64,000 nt of DNA from Symbiodinium natans (lineage: Eukaryota; Sar; Dinophyceae; Suessiales; Symbiodiniaceae), in contig CAJNDS010002535.1 in NCBI GenBank assembly GCA_905221605.1, positions 1 to 64,000 on the forward strand, written 5' to 3'. The translations under genes were made by a program, and so were the position numbers. Positions 1-10,795 of the stretch are shown in pieces (position 1 is the stretch's first letter; each line of letters opens with the position of its first letter). The notes beneath the pieces were generated by a model, which saw only the letters and a list, made by a program, of their open reading frames with translations, did no database searches and had not been told where the DNA came from.

Positions 1-234
1 GATCGAAACCCTGGCGATGGCCAAAATGCAGGCACAAGGTGTTTCTGAATATATGCCAGAATGTAGTGCCCCGTCGCCTTATACATCCCGTTCATCGTTC
101 CTCCTATGCCAAGGGGGATTTCAATAGAACTTCCCCAAAAGTCTTGCAATACGTAAGATAAGCTAGTGCGAAAACACGGCATGGCCAGTGCTTTTTCAGA
201 GCAGGGTCTGTCTGGAGCACCGTCATTAACTCCT

Positions 235-335
235 AATTGTTTAGGAACCCCGAAAAAAAATCTTCCTTATTTAGGCTAACATAGGGATTGTTTTTTCTTA
301 TTCTTTTGGGGTTCCAGCAAATAGTAATTTAGGAA
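235..335. mobile_element. Inverted-repeat element, family 5, copy 1
   Basis: The ends AGGAACCCCGAAAA and TTCTTTTGGGGTTCC are inverted repeats around a GGCTAACATAGGGATT core. The same arrangement recurs at about 39430-39545. It has no ORF and is likely a short non-autonomous or introner-like element. Confidence 0.6.
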
Positions 336-437
336 GCTGGGACTTGCGTGGACAAAGGACAGCCTTCTTGCAGCTGTGTTGCGTGCAACACAAGCGTGCA
401 ACACAAATGCCAGACATTTGGGAGTAATATGGACCGC

Positions 438-705
438 AATAAGGTACCCCTTACCCTAAACCCCAAAAACCCCAACAACCCCAAAACCCCCAAAAACCCC
501 AAAAACCCAAAACCCTAAAAAGGTACCCTTAAGTTCGGAAACCCCCATTTGACAGGCACATCACCAGCGAACAGCCGAGGAGGCTTCTCTGTCTTCGACG
601 AACGTGCACCCTTCGGCATGGATATGGGGGTTTCCATATTCGGGGTACCTGATTAGGGTTTAGGGTTTAGGATTTAGGGTTTAGGGGTTTAGGGGTACCT
701 TTTTG
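438..705. repeat. Nested palindrome with GGTACC arms
   Basis: AAGGTACCCC (441) pairs with AGGGGTACCT (691), AGGTACCC (521) pairs with GGGTACCT (643), and GGAAACCCCCAT (537) pairs with ATGGGGGTTTCC (624). Telomere-like tracts of opposite orientation fill the two arms and about 75 bp of unique sequence is the loop. A further GGAAACCCCCATATGAC copy lies near 768. Confidence 0.6.
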
Positions 706-1054
706 GGGTCCTTATTCTAAGGGAATCCTACTATTTTGTGTTCTACATTAAAAGCACCGTGTTCTCGGAAACCCCCATATGACGCCTGGGCTGCCTGCCA
801 AAGCTATCTTTTGCTTTTAAATGATGTATGCGCAGTATGTGTACAATACCCAAAATACCTCTTGTGATATAAGCACACTATGTGCAAAATAACCAAAATA
901 CTTTTTGTGATAGCACAGGTTCCTGTATCAGCCAGATCAATTTGGAGCGAGCGCCCCACCAAGAGTAGCAAGCATCTGGATCGATTTAGACACGCTTGCC
1001 GTTCATGTCTTGCTTTGCTAGTTCTTGCGACTCGTTTGTGATGGACATCTCATG

Positions 1055-1180
1055 GTAGCTGCATGACCCATTAGTATGGGGCCCTGAAAAGGCTACCCGC
1101 TATATACCCCTTGCAGAATACAAACTAAGCGCCCATACATCAGAACCCTTTAAGGGAGGGTAGGGGCCCATGTTCAGGAT
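1055..1180. mobile_element. Inverted-repeat element, family 4, copy
   Basis: It starts GTAGCTGCATGACCC, has a TAGTATGGGGCCC block and ends near GGGGCCCATG, matching the elements at 14.35, 15.29, 25.81 and 62.21 kb. It is flanked on the right by the terminal dsRBD exon, so it may lie in the 3' region of that gene. Confidence 0.5.
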
Positions 1181-1220
1181 TGTCCAACCTGGTCCAGCTG
1201 CTGCCTTTTGATGGCCGGCT

Positions 1221-1575
1221 TTAATCCATCTCATCCAGTGACATCGCCAGCCGCCCGCGCGAGGCGTCGCAAGCTGCCTTTAATGCAGCCATTGCAGCCG
1301 ATTGCTTGGCAGCCTTCTTGTTGGGCCCTGGTGTGCCCTGCACCCTCATACCGCATAGCGTCACCGCCGCGCAGAAGCAACCGTCAGGGCACAGCCAATC
1401 ATCAAAGTGCCTTGACTGTTCTTGGAACTCCACACAAAAACTCATAAATGTCCGGTAGAACAGCCAACTGAAATTCAAAAGGAGTTGCTAGGACAGTCTC
1501 GGGGGGCAAGGGAAGAAGAGCCTTGTCGCTGGGGCGCATGTGCTGGTGAACTGCCATGTACAGCCTTGCGTTGTT
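1221..1575 (-). CDS. C-terminal exon(s) with double-stranded RNA binding domain
   Basis: The reading ends with stop TAA at 1223-1221. The stretch CAAVTLCGMRVQG followed by GPNKKAAKQSAAMAALKA matches the beta strands and the KKAAKxxAA second helix of a dsRBD, which binds dsRNA without sequence preference. Upstream, NNARLYMAVHQHM through VLPDIYEFLCGV is open in another frame. The change near 1400 (GTCAAGGCACTTTGATG) implies a tiny intron, a CAAG/GC donor or a frameshift. Acceptor CCAAG at 1576. This is the expected last domain of a Dicer-like protein. Confidence 0.55.
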
Positions 1576-1943
1576 CTTGGGGTGTAGGGTTTAGGGTTTA
1601 GGGTTCAGGGTTTCGGGCTTCAAGAACACGAAAGAAAAAGCTACGAAGACCTGTCCAGGTGCATTGAGACGGGGTCGCGGCAAGAGTCCACATTCCTTGG
1701 TGACTGAATCAACCCTAATTAAAAATTTCTAGGTGGAGGGTTGCGGTTTGAGTTCTGCCATAATCCCAACCATCCAGTATACACCCTGCAAACCCTAAAC
1801 TCCACACCTGTTGCCTAAACCCCACACCCGGACCTACCCCACCCCCCTTACCCCCTACCCCCTACCCCCCTCTACTACCCCCCTTACCTCCCTACTCCCT
1901 ACCCCCCTCTACTACCCCCTTACCTCCCTGCCCCCCCCTCTGC

Positions 1944-2033
1944 GTTTAGTCCCCCAAGGTTCGGATTCTTGGCCACGGAGACACCGATGCGCCGTAGCAG
2001 CTCTTGCTCCAGCTCGCTCTCTGGTGGGATGAC
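1944..2033 (-). CDS. Exon, unknown function (upstream of dsRBD exon)
   Basis: A clear acceptor TTCTGCAG precedes an open frame beginning VIPPESELEQELLRRIG. It ends near a GC donor (AAC/GCAG). The acidic, amphipathic composition fits a helix. Flanking sequence is pyrimidine-rich and telomere-like. Confidence 0.5.
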
Positions 2034-2666
2034 CTGCAGAACCCAGGAAGGGCTTAGGATGTTTCAGGGTTTCAGGGGATAGGGTTGCCCAGGTTCTAGG
2101 GGGTTTAAGGGTTTAGGGTTGAGAGTTTGGGTAGGGTCTCGGGTTTTTGAGATGTTTGGCGACATGGGGATTGGAGGAGGTGAAGGCCGCGGGGGTGGGA
2201 GGCGGAAGGTTGCAGGCGGGAGTTGTGGGGTGGGGGGGGGGGCCTAGGGTTGTTAAGTTTATCTTAGGGGTTTGATGGTTTCGGGTTGAGAGTTTAGGTA
2301 AGGCCGAGGGTCTTGAGATGCTTTGAGCTATGCCCAGAACCTACAATGCCGCCCAATCAGGAAATGTCCGCCAGGGCAGGGAGCCAGGTGCAGCTAAACC
2401 CTAAACCCTAAACCCAAAACCCAAAACCCTAAACCCTAAACCCGAAGCCCCTAAGGAGTAGGGGGAGTAGAGGGTAGTAGGGGCCGTGGGAGATCCCAGC
2501 CTCCTGCTTCAGCACCGAAGCCCGCGGCGACAGTGGTGTGCTCCTTAGGCTGGAAGGGGGAGAAATAGCAGAGTCTCCTTGAAGAGGGGAAAACAGGAAA
2601 GTATCCCTAAACCCAAAACCCAAAACCCTAAACCCCAAACCCCAAACCCTAAACCCCAAACCCTGC

Positions 2667-2799
2667 CTAGGCTCGGGCCTCCCCTCAGAGTTGGCTCAGC
2701 CGGCGCCGGTTTCGGCGCCGAAGGCAGGGCCCGGCCCTCCACGTGGGCTGCAGCTCGGCTGCTGGGCTCAGGCAGCACGAACTGCCCCGAATCTGGCTC
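2667..2799 (-). CDS. Exon, Pro/Ala-rich linker
   Basis: Acceptor CTAAG at 2800, open frame starting EPDSGQFVLPEPSSRAAAH, possible GC donor CTAG/GCAGGG. The Pro/Ala/Ser composition suggests a disordered linker. Telomere-like repeats lie on both sides. Confidence 0.4.
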
Positions 2800-2940
2800 C
2801 TTAGATTTATGGGGTTGAGGGTTTAGGGTTTAGGCTGCCTAGGGTTCAGGGTTTGGGATTTTTCGGCTGAGTGTCTACGGGGAGAAGGAAGGAAGGCGTT
2901 TTAGAACGGGCACGTGTTTTGAAGATGGCTTCTTAAAACG

Positions 2941-3030
2941 GATCTCTCTCTCACTCTCTCTCTCTCTCTCTCTCTGTCTCTGTCTCTGTCTCTGTCTCTG
3001 TCTCTGTCTCTGTCTCTGTCTCTGTCTCTG

Positions 3031-3065
<35 letters not shown>

Positions 3066-3090
3066 GCCTCTGTCTCTCTCACTGTCTCTC
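2941..3090. repeat. (TCTCTG)n / (TC)n simple repeat
   Basis: About 150 bp of TCTCTG and TC units. It makes an apparent Arg-Asp/Arg-Glu ORF on the minus strand that I treat as spurious. Confidence 0.9.
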
Positions 3091-3650
3091 TGTCGCTGTG
3101 CGAACAAACAGCTTGCAAACCTTCGTGGTGAGATTCTGACCCTTGTTTGGCAGCCTGCACCCATTCCTTCGTTTAGGGAGCTCTTGTGCGGCCTACCTTG
3201 TGCAAAGTCAAGACCCACCGGCTCCAGTCGCTCTTGAAGCGAAAAAAAAGGCTTGAAAGGTTCAAAAGTTCTGCTAGCATGGGCTATTGGGCCTGTTGAA
3301 ATTCGCCTTATTAGGTCTTCGAATCTGACAATTACCAGAATCAACCCTATGAGGCCTTCATCTTAGGCTTGCCCATCCGGGTGTGCGGAACGTTAGATCA
3401 CTTGCTACTGCGTAAGTCCCAGACGCGACATGTGGCTTTGATTCGTCACTTGGTGATCACATACAGGCTAGATAACCACCAATATGACGCCGTTACAACC
3501 CCAACATTGATCATGTAGATGATGTCCATGATCTCAACTGCCATCATAATCCTTCTAGTCACAACTAGGCCCGCCCCTGCATACGTTTCTTCAACCCAAA
3601 ATCCAAGCAGGCCCAGTAAGGCCCCAGACTACCTGCCCGAGTAACATCTT

Positions 3651-3738
3651 ATAGTAAGGGTACCTTTTTTTGGTTTGCTTCTTTATAAAGGAAACCTAGA
3701 ACCACCAAAAGGGTGCAGGGTACCACTGGGCTACTAAG
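3651..3738. mobile_element. Family 1 element, partial copy
   Basis: It ends with ACCACTGGGCTACTAAG and has the inner GGTACC-TTTTTTGGTT / CCAAAAGGGT arms seen in the other family 1 copies. The left terminal repeat is degraded. Confidence 0.55.
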
Positions 3739-3839
3739 AGCTATCATCTCAGTCTCTGCGAGCTTTGGTCTCTGGGCCCCGCCACGTGGGCGCGCTGGCT
3801 GGGTGGAGTCCTGTCGTCACTTGGGTCTTGGGTTTCAGG

Positions 3840-3990
3840 GTTCTAGGGTTTAGGGTTTAGGGGTCTAGGGTTTTAGGGTTTTAGGGTTTTAGGGTTCTAG
3901 GGTTTTAGGGTTTTAGGGTTTTAGGGTTTTAGGGTTTTAGGGTTTTAGGGTTTTAGGGTTTTAGGGTTCAGGTTTAGGGTTTAGGGATTA
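3840..3990. repeat. TTTTAGGG (8-mer) telomere-variant array
   Basis: At least nine consecutive TTTTAGGG units rather than the TTTAGGG heptamer, followed by normal units. The local homogeneity suggests in situ expansion. Confidence 0.85.
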
Positions 3991-5396
3991 GCGACAACTC
4001 CACTCAGTCCTGAACTATGACAAAACCTCAAATCTGGGCGTGCTGTGGGTCCAGGCGGTGTCACTTAGAGGTGTAGGAGTAGGCTTATCTGGGCAGGGTT
4101 TAGGGATTCGGCGTTTTTGTTTTAGGGTTTCGGGTTTAGGATTCAGGTTGACGGTTAAAATGGCAACTGAGGAAAGCTGCTGAATCTGAATAGAAAACCT
4201 GATTAGCCTTTGAGAGGCTCGTGCTCGGCTAAGCCCTAAACCCGAAAACCCTAGGCTCTAAACCCTAAGCGCTAAGCCCTAAACTCTAAACCCTAAACCC
4301 TAAACCCTGAAGCGCTTGGCAGGTTCGGTGGCTCACGCCCGCGACACCCACAGGCCGGATGACACCCCGAACCTTTCAACTGAGGTTTAGGCCTAAACCC
4401 TAAACCCTAAACCCTGAACCCTAAACCCTAAACCCTCAACCCTAAACGTTTAGGGTTTTAGATTTTTGTTTTTGGTTAGGCGTCTTGTGGCACCCGCAGA
4501 GCTGGACGAACCACTCAGAAAGGATGCGGGAGTTATCGCAAGGTCAAGTTTCAAATCACAACCTCTCCCAGCCGCATTTCAAAACCCCAACAACAACAGG
4601 TTTAGGGTGTTGAGGGAACCTTTTAGGGACAAACCGAAAATTCAATCGCTGGTGGAGGTTGCAAGCCTCAAGTCAGGATGCGTTTGACAGCTTGACCCCC
4701 TTTGGGTCAGCGAGTGGCTGGTGCGCAGCGCAACAAGTTTAAGGCTCCTGGGGCCTTCCGTGGCCCGTGTGCGCAGGGCTTTGCTCGATGAACAGCAGCC
4801 CAAGGCATTGAAAGCAAGAAGCCCTAAACCCTATCACCCTCCACCTCACAACCTAATTCGCCCTAGAGTTAGATCCTAAAGCCCCTAAACCCTAAACCCT
4901 CAACCCTAATTCACCCCCCTATACAACAACAACCCGAAGTCCGCAAGATTCCATGGGCCTCCTGAAACCACGCCCTTTTCGCAGGCATGAAAAACCCGAA
5001 AGGCCCTTTAGGCACATCCTCACATGCGAACCTCAACATATATATGTATATATATATAGGGGGTTTAGGGTTTAGGGTTTAATATATATATATATATATG
5101 TATATATAGGGGGTTTAGGGTTTAGGGTTTGGGGTTCAGGGTTTACAGTTTATCCTACAGTAATGCCCAAACACCCCACCAAACCAGGACACCTTTATGG
5201 GTTTAGGCGGCTGAGGGTTTAAGGTCGAGGTGTGTGTTACCTTTCACGCCAAAGCCCCTTTTGAGCCCAGACTCGGACAAGCTACCCCCTCCTCAGAACC
5301 CTAAACCCTAAACCCTAAAATCCAAACCCCAAACCCGAAACCCCCAGCCCTAAACCCCGAACCCTAAACCCCAAACCCTAAACCCCAAACCCTAGG
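3991..5396. other. Exon-poor stretch with telomere-like tracts
   Basis: Mixed TTTAGGG and CCCTAAA tracts, and two TATATA runs at 5040-5108 each followed by the same GGGGGTTTAGGG block (a local duplication). Islands at 4320-4390, 4480-4690 and 4690-4831 are open on both strands, so I cannot assign them. The 4690-4831 island is open for about 45 codons each way. Confidence 0.4.
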
Positions 5397-5510
5397 GGCG
5401 GCGCTATCCTTCGAGTCCTTTGGGTGCAGCGGAGGGAAGGAGCTGAGCTTCTTGAGGACGATCGGCGGGCTCTCCCTTGGATCTTCGAGAGAAAAGCGGA
5501 ATGGCTGTTC
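5397..5510 (-). CDS. Exon, unknown
   Basis: Acceptor CCAAG, open frame starting EQPFRFSLEDPRESPPIVL and rich in Lys, Asp and Ser. The plus strand is also open, but the minus reading matches the neighbouring exons. CCCTAAA on the left, TTTAGGG on the right. Confidence 0.45.
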
Positions 5511-5693
5511 CTTGGGGTTTAGGGTTTAGGGTTTAGGATTCCGAAGGCCTTAGTTAGGGTTAAGGCTTTAAGGCTTTTCAGGTTTATGCATTGTCGACAC
5601 AAACACCGCGTGCACCTTGAGCCTGGCACAACCCTAAACCCTAACCCCTAAACCCTAAACCCTGAACCCTAAACCCTAATCCTAAGCCCAGCT

Positions 5694-5793
5694 CATTTAG
5701 TCCCCGGACCTGGACGAGCTCGCCGTGGCGGAGTCGAGTTCCCCCGCCTCTGCGATGCCTTGCGCCCTACCCAGGAGCTCCTGGCATCTTCCA
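5694..5793 (-). CDS. Exon, unknown
   Basis: Open frame containing GRCQELLGRAQGIAEAGELD, then Ser-rich, with TAA at its end that a donor could precede. Enclosed by CCCTAAA (left) and TTTAGGG (right). Confidence 0.4.
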
Positions 5794-5945
5794 CTCATGG
5801 GTTCATAGGGTTTAGGGTTTCGGGTTCATATAGGTAGGGTTCATTTAAGGTAGGGTTTAGGGTTTAGGGTTCAGGGTTCAGGGTTCAGGGTTTAGGGTTT
5901 AGGGTTTAGGTTCACATGTAGGGTTTTAGGGCTTCAGGGCTTCAC

Positions 5946-6021
5946 TCTCCTCTTCCGCAGAGACCAGCGAAGGGTTCAGCGGGCTGCTTTGCGAAGGGGC
6001 AGGGCCGTTTCGAAGCTCCTC
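5946..6021 (-). CDS. Exon, unknown
   Basis: Acceptor CTGCCAG, frame EELRNGPAPSQSSPLNPSL, donor GAGA/GTGAAG. Polar and acidic, probably linker. Confidence 0.45.
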
Positions 6022-6393
6022 CTGGCAGGTTATGTGTAGACTCCAAACCCAAGCACCCCTGAATAAAGATTCCCAAAGTGTACCTTCATGAGGACATTGA
6101 GGGTATCTGAAAGACGCCGGATGACAGTTAACAACCCCAAGTGGGGGGCCCTTGCACCGGATCCAAATCGATCGCCTCCAAAATGCCCTTCTAAGTAAAG
6201 AGTCTTCAAGTCTTCAAGGGTTCGGGGTTCATGGGGGGCTTATGCACCGAGGGCCCAGCGAAGTCTTAGGGAGCCCGATAGTTTAAGCAGTTCCCGCTTT
6301 TAGGGGTGCCTTGCACACTCCCGTATAAACTTTATACACCCTAGCCTTGAAGGTTTAGGGTTGAGGGCTTTTGTTACAGCCCAAGCCCCAAGC

Positions 6394-6471
6394 CTGCAGC
6401 TGCTTCCGCACTTGGCAGATCGTGGCGGCATCCGTGCGCCAGACCTCCCCAAACCTGCGAGTTTCAGCTGC
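6394..6471 (-). CDS. Exon, unknown, helical
   Basis: Acceptor AACCAG, frame AAETRRFGEVWRTDAATICQ continuing VRKQLQ, GC donor CTGCAG/GCTTGG. Clean splice signals and coding-like composition. Confidence 0.5.
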
Positions 6472-7156
6472 CTGGTTTCGGCTTTTTTGGCTCCTCAGCC
6501 TTACACTGTAAACCCTCTCCCTAAACCCTAAACCTCCAAGCCTTGAACCCTCAACCCGAAACCCTCAACCCTAAACCATCCTAAACCTTAAACCCCTCAA
6601 CCCTTAACCTCATACCCCTCAACCCTAAACCTTAATTGAGGGGTCTAATCCTTCACCCTCAACCCTAACGCCACAACCCACAACCCTAAACCCTAAACCT
6701 TAATTAAGGGATCTAATCCTTCGAAGGATTGGGCCGCACGACAATAAGCAAGCCGCGCAAGCCCCAAGCCAAGAGGCCTGGCGTGCTGGTCGCACTTGTT
6801 CGTCATTTCCTTTGCAGGTTTAGGGTTTAGGGTTTAGGGTTTGTCCTTTGCCGGCTTAAGGTTTAGGATTTAGGGTTTAGGGCTTGCGGTGCGAGGTTTG
6901 GGGGGGGGGGGGGGGGGGGTTGTTAAGGTTTAGGGTGTTTCTTTCTTTTTGGACCATCGTGGAAGCTCATAGGTGCTCCGGGACTCTGCCCTAAACCCCT
7001 ACACCCTTATAAGGGACTCAGGGTTTAGGGTTTAGGGTTTAGGGTTTAGGGTTTAGGGTTTAGGGCCTTAGTCTGGAACAGCCCCCCCTATCCCAAACTG
7101 GACAGCCGAACTAGAGTCACATTAGGGCTTCAGGTGTCAATTCAGAAACCCGTTTT

Positions 7157-7330
7157 GCTAAACCCTATAAACCCTATAAACCCTATAAACCCTATAAACC
7201 CTATAAACCCTATAAACCCTATAAACCCTATAAACCCTATAAACCCTATAAACCCTATAAACCCTATAAACCCTATAAACCCTATAAACCCTACGAACCC
7301 CTATGAACCCTATAAACCCTATAAACCCTA
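7157..7330 (+). repeat. CCCTATAAA (9-mer) array
   Basis: About 17 tandem CCCTATAAA units, a 9-bp relative of CCCTAAA. Being 3n, it makes a long false ORF (Asn-Pro-Ile repeats). Confidence 0.9.
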
Positions 7331-7334
7331 AAAC

Positions 7335-7428
7335 TTCGAGCCGATTGAATGTGCGACAATGGCGGGTGGCGAGACAGCACCATGAGGGTCGATCTTCAGA
7401 ACCAAAAGCCTACCGTTCTTGTAGGTAA
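7335..7428 (-). CDS. Exon, possible second half of a PAZ domain
   Basis: Acceptor CCTTAG, frame TYKNGRLLVLKIDPHGAVSP, then AIVAHS, donor GAA/GTTTTA. The pattern Y-K-x-hydrophobic run, D-P, P-x-I-x-A resembles the end of a PAZ fold (which holds RNA 3' ends). Weak homology, judged by eye. Confidence 0.4.
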
Positions 7429-7457
7429 CTAAGGCTTTAAAGGGGTTAAGAGTGGTA

Positions 7458-7537
7458 GGGTTTAGGGTTTAGGGTTTAGGGTTTAGGGTTTAGGGTTTAG
7501 GGTTTAGGGTTTAGGGTTTAGGGTTTAGGGTTTAGGG
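7458..7537 (+). repeat. TTTAGGG array
   Basis: About 11 perfect TTTAGGG units. Confidence 0.9.
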
Positions 7538-7568
7538 CTTCTAGGGTGTAGGGTGTAGGGTTTAGGGC

Positions 7569-7675
7569 TGGGATGCTCCGTTGACCCCGCAGCCTTCGTC
7601 CAGTTAATCTCATCCACGTACACGGTAGTCTTGCCGATGAGAGGTCCAACCACCTCGCGGGTGACGCAAGGGTTT
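7569..7675 (-). CDS. Exon, possible first half of a PAZ domain
   Basis: Acceptor GTGGCAG, frame NPCVTREVVGPLIGKTTVYV continuing DEINWTKAAGS. The VYVDEINW block resembles the Y-x-V-x-D/E-I strand of PAZ domains in plant and ciliate Dicers. Possible GC donor CCCA/GCCC. It precedes the 7.3-kb exon on the same strand. Confidence 0.45.
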
Positions 7676-7844
7676 CTGCCACTTGGTACGCTTTTACAGA
7701 AGGTCTATAGGATTTAGGGTTATAGGGTTTAGGGTTATAGGGTTTTGGGGTTATAGGGTTTGGGGTTATAGGGTTTGGGGTTATAGGGTTTGGGGTTATA
7801 GGGTTTGGGGTTGTAGGGTTCAGGGTTGGGGTCAGAGGGTTTAG

Positions 7845-7949
7845 GGAGGAACGAGCCATGCTCCAAAGAGGGCTCTCTTTCCAGCGACGTCCATGTGGGA
7901 GGGAGGGGGCTTCTGTGGAATTCTCTTCTCTCAACTTCCCCGTCTCATG
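7845..7949 (-). CDS. Exon, unknown
   Basis: Acceptor CCCGCAG, open frame containing LREENSTEAPSLPHGRRWKE. No recognised motif. The plus strand is also open. Confidence 0.3.
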
Positions 7950-8267
7950 CTGCGGGTTTAAAGGCTTCGGTTTTAGGCTTATGGTTTAAGGGGGCCCCTC
8001 ATTCATATCCCCAAAAAGCCCCCTATTTCCGTCCCCAACTCCTGGACGGAGCGTGGGAAAGGTCTTTCCTAAACCCACCCGGAAGAATGGGCAGGGTTCT
8101 GCGGCGTCCAAACTGCCCCACAGATCCTTTTCCTGTTCCTTTTTCATCCCTTGTCAGCCACATTCTATGACCCTCGTAGTTCATACACACAACTACCTAA
8201 ATGTTTGCAAAGCCCAATAAACCTGAACCCTAAACCCTTTTTGACTCCAGGTGCAAATAGGAGAGTC

Positions 8268-8360
8268 TGCCTGCGACTCTCTTTACCTTCAGTTTTTTGG
8301 GTTGTACCTACTAGTTTTGGGGTAGTTACTACTAAACTGTAGGTGAGGAGAGTCCCAGGT
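8268..8360. mobile_element. Inverted-repeat element, family 6, copy 1
   Basis: The arms TGCGACTCTCTTTACCTTCAG and CTGTAGGTGAGGAGAGTCCCAG are inverted, with a GTACCTACTAGT / GTAGTTACTACTA inner part. A second copy lies at 26671-26782. Confidence 0.55.
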
Positions 8361-8519
8361 AAACCCCTTTAACAGAAACATCTTGCACTGGCCTAGGAGT
8401 GTTTTTCCCCGGGGTTTTCGGGTTTGGGGTTCGTAGGGTTTATAGGGTTTTTGGGGTTTCTATGGGTTTTATGGAGGTTTACCGGGGTTTGTAGGGTTTC
8501 TTTCTAGGGTTTGTGGTAC

Positions 8520-8687
8520 ATATAGGGGTTTATGGGGCCATGTCGCATCCAAAATGTGTCGCGGAATGCGGGGAATTGGGGGCCGCCTCATGTCCAAGAG
8601 AACTAGAAGCCTCCCATACAGGAGATGAGCAAGTAGCATGTCCGCATGTGAATCCCACGCTTGCCTAGCAAACGCTCCAGCGCGCCT
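8520..8687 (-). CDS. Exon, unknown, helical
   Basis: Acceptor TTTTGAAG, open for about 55 codons with WDSHADMLLAHLLYGRLLVL and DMRRPPIPRIPRHILDA. No known domain recognised. Confidence 0.4.
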
Positions 8688-8699
8688 CTTCAAAACAAT

Positions 8700-9770
8700 A
8701 CAGGGCGGAGGAATTCGTTGAAAAACATGTATGGGGGTTGACGTTGAGTTTCAACAGTGAAGCAGCTAAAGTTAACTTTTAAATCCCCCAGGGCCAACAT
8801 GTTTTAGCACTAGAAGAGGTTGAAAGATTGAGGGTTGAGATTGAACGCTTGGGATGTGGGGAAATCCCCTGTAGGTGTACAAATGTTCGGGCCCAGGTTT
8901 GTGCACATTTTGCTAGCACCGTACTAGCGCCGAGCTAGCGCCAGCAAGCCACTGCTTTCTTGCCCCAAGCAAGCGCCAAAACCATGTTTGTTGGGACGGG
9001 CATGACGTTTTCAGCCCCTGCCCCAGAGCATGCCACAAGAATGATTCCATGTGATTTCCAACCCCGCAGCTCGAAAAGGGGAAGTTAGGAACCATGCCCC
9101 GCCCCGCCAAGATCTAGCTTCCAACCACTCACGGCAGATGCTACAATTCTAACTTGGGGCCAAAAGCCTGCACCCTTACCTGGCTGTTCAAACATACCTA
9201 CGCTCTGTAGATTCTGTAGATTCGGTGCCAGCGCGAGGCTAGTGCTATAAGCGCCAGCTGTTTAAGGAGCTGTACTTGGGCGGGCAGCCTGATAACGAAG
9301 ATTAAAGCTGATTAGATCATGGTTCGCGTGCAATTTCTACCAGAAAAGGATTCTTGAGAACTCAGGCTTTATATGCGCCAGCATAGGCGCACCCCCCTCC
9401 TCCCCAATCCCCCGCCCATGGTACCCCCCCCTCATGGTGGGTTTTGGGGTTTTGGGTCCCCTCCCCCCGTGGTTATGGTCTGTGGTTCATGGTTTTGGGT
9501 TTAGGGTTAGGCTGTAGAGTGACTCTGACCCTCTTGGTCCATTGGTTCACGGTGGGTTTAGAGTTCAGGGTTCAAGGTTTGGGGGTTTCTCTTTAGGGTT
9601 AACGGCCAGGGTTTCGGGGGGAGACCAGGGGGGGGGCCAGGGGGGGGGGGGCGGGGATACCATTGGGAGGGGGGTCGACTGCGCGGAACGCGGGCGCATA
9701 TGCGCGCTTGTAGGGCTTTTATAGGGTATGTAGGGTTTTAAGGGTTTATGGGGTTTTGCAGGTTTAAGGT
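8700..9770. other. Stretch without a gene I can support
   Basis: Mixed unique sequence (8750-9400) with CTAGCGC-type repeats near 8925-8945 and G-rich runs at 9630-9675. No island gave a convincing frame with splice signals. Confidence 0.4.
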
Positions 9771-9774
9771 GTGC

Positions 9775-9841
9775 CTTGATGCTGAAGAGCCTGCGGTTGT
9801 CGGCGGAGTACCAGAGGCCGTCGTCCGGGCTCCGGGCCACC
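9775..9841 (-). CDS. Exon, ParB-like (DNRRL) domain, C-terminal part
   Basis: Acceptor GACCCAG, frame VARSPDDGLWYSADNRRLFS, then IK, GC donor ATCAAG/GCACAC. The DGxxYSxDNRRL block is typical of ParB/sulfiredoxin-like folds that occur often in dinoflagellate proteins. The 11.02-kb exon supplies the preceding FTDGRSV segment. Confidence 0.6.
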
Positions 9842-10471
9842 CTGGGTCACAGAAGGCGCTGAGGGCCCCATACCCTAAACCCTAAACCCTACAAACCCTG
9901 AACACTAAACCCTAAACCCTAAACCCTGAACCCTAACCCTAAACCCTAAACCCATAAACCCTACACCTATAAGCAAGGCCCCAACTGCACCTCTTCAAAC
10001 CGAAGCGGAAACAGCAACGCCTCGTAAGTACGGGGAACAAAAGGGGGTTTCGAGCCCCTCACTCTCTGAAAGCCAAGGCCATCTGCCTCAAAGCCCAGGA
10101 GTCTGTGGCTTAGGGAGCTCTTCGGTTCGTCCCTTAGATGGACCCCCCCATGCTGAATATACGAACTTGCAGGCTTCGCCTTGGACCCATCCTCTTGAAA
10201 TAAGCACACATAAGAAATTCGCTACGGTTTCTATAATACAAAAGAATCCAACCATGACATACAACGTGCGCATATTTTGTATACCTTGTGGCAGCCGGGC
10301 TGTGAATTTCCTTGCCGGAACTAATCGCTCTCCAATCTTCCCAACTATATCCCGAAACCCTACAGACGAAAACCCTGAAACCCTGAACCCTAAAGCCTAA
10401 AACTTGAAAACCCTGACTTTGAAGGCCTCTATACCCTAAACCCTAAACCCTGAATTTTGAGAACCCTGGCT

Positions 10472-10547
10472 TTGAAGGTCTCTGTACGGCTGCTGCCGCC
10501 CCCTTTCGGGCCTCATCCGGGTTATGTCATCGAATTGGACCTGGCGG
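10472..10547 (-). CDS. Exon, unknown (between ParB-like exons)
   Basis: Acceptor TTGGAG, frame starting SRQVQFDDITRMRPERGRQQ. The plus strand of the same island is also open. Strand chosen from its neighbours. Confidence 0.35.
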
Positions 10548-10688
10548 CTCCAAAAAACACTACAGAAGGCGACTTTTTTGCGTTTAGGGTTTAGGGTTTA
10601 GGGTTTAGGGCTTAGGGCTTAGGGTAGAAAGGGTCTTCAGTATCGGGCGAAGGCTCCCTTGAGGCCCAGACCCTCAGCAAGCAGCTCT

Positions 10689-10795
10689 TCTGACTTAGTA
10701 AATCTACTTAGCATCCCCTAGAAACCCTATTCGAATTCTCATAACCCACCCTTCCTAACCCTACTTACTAAGTCAAAGGGCTTCCAAGTAACCTT
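10689..10795. mobile_element. Inverted-repeat element, family 7, copy 1
   Basis: CTGACTTAGTAAATCTACTTAG inverted against CCTACTTACTAAGTCA, followed by GGGCTTCCAAG. Another copy lies at 23838-23945 and a half copy near 10950-10985. Confidence 0.55.

Noticed and set aside
2901-3344. ORF with Arg-Asp/Arg-Glu run
   Set aside because: Produced by the (TCTCTG)n simple repeat.
4690-6471. Plus-strand exons at 4.7, 5.4, 5.7, 5.95 and 6.4 kb
   Set aside because: Plus frames are open, but minus frames have better composition, AG/GT or GC sites and agree with the neighbours. The 4.7-kb island stays unresolved.
7134-7331. ORF of Asn-Pro-Ile repeats
   Set aside because: It is the CCCTATAAA 9-mer array read in frame; no unique sequence.
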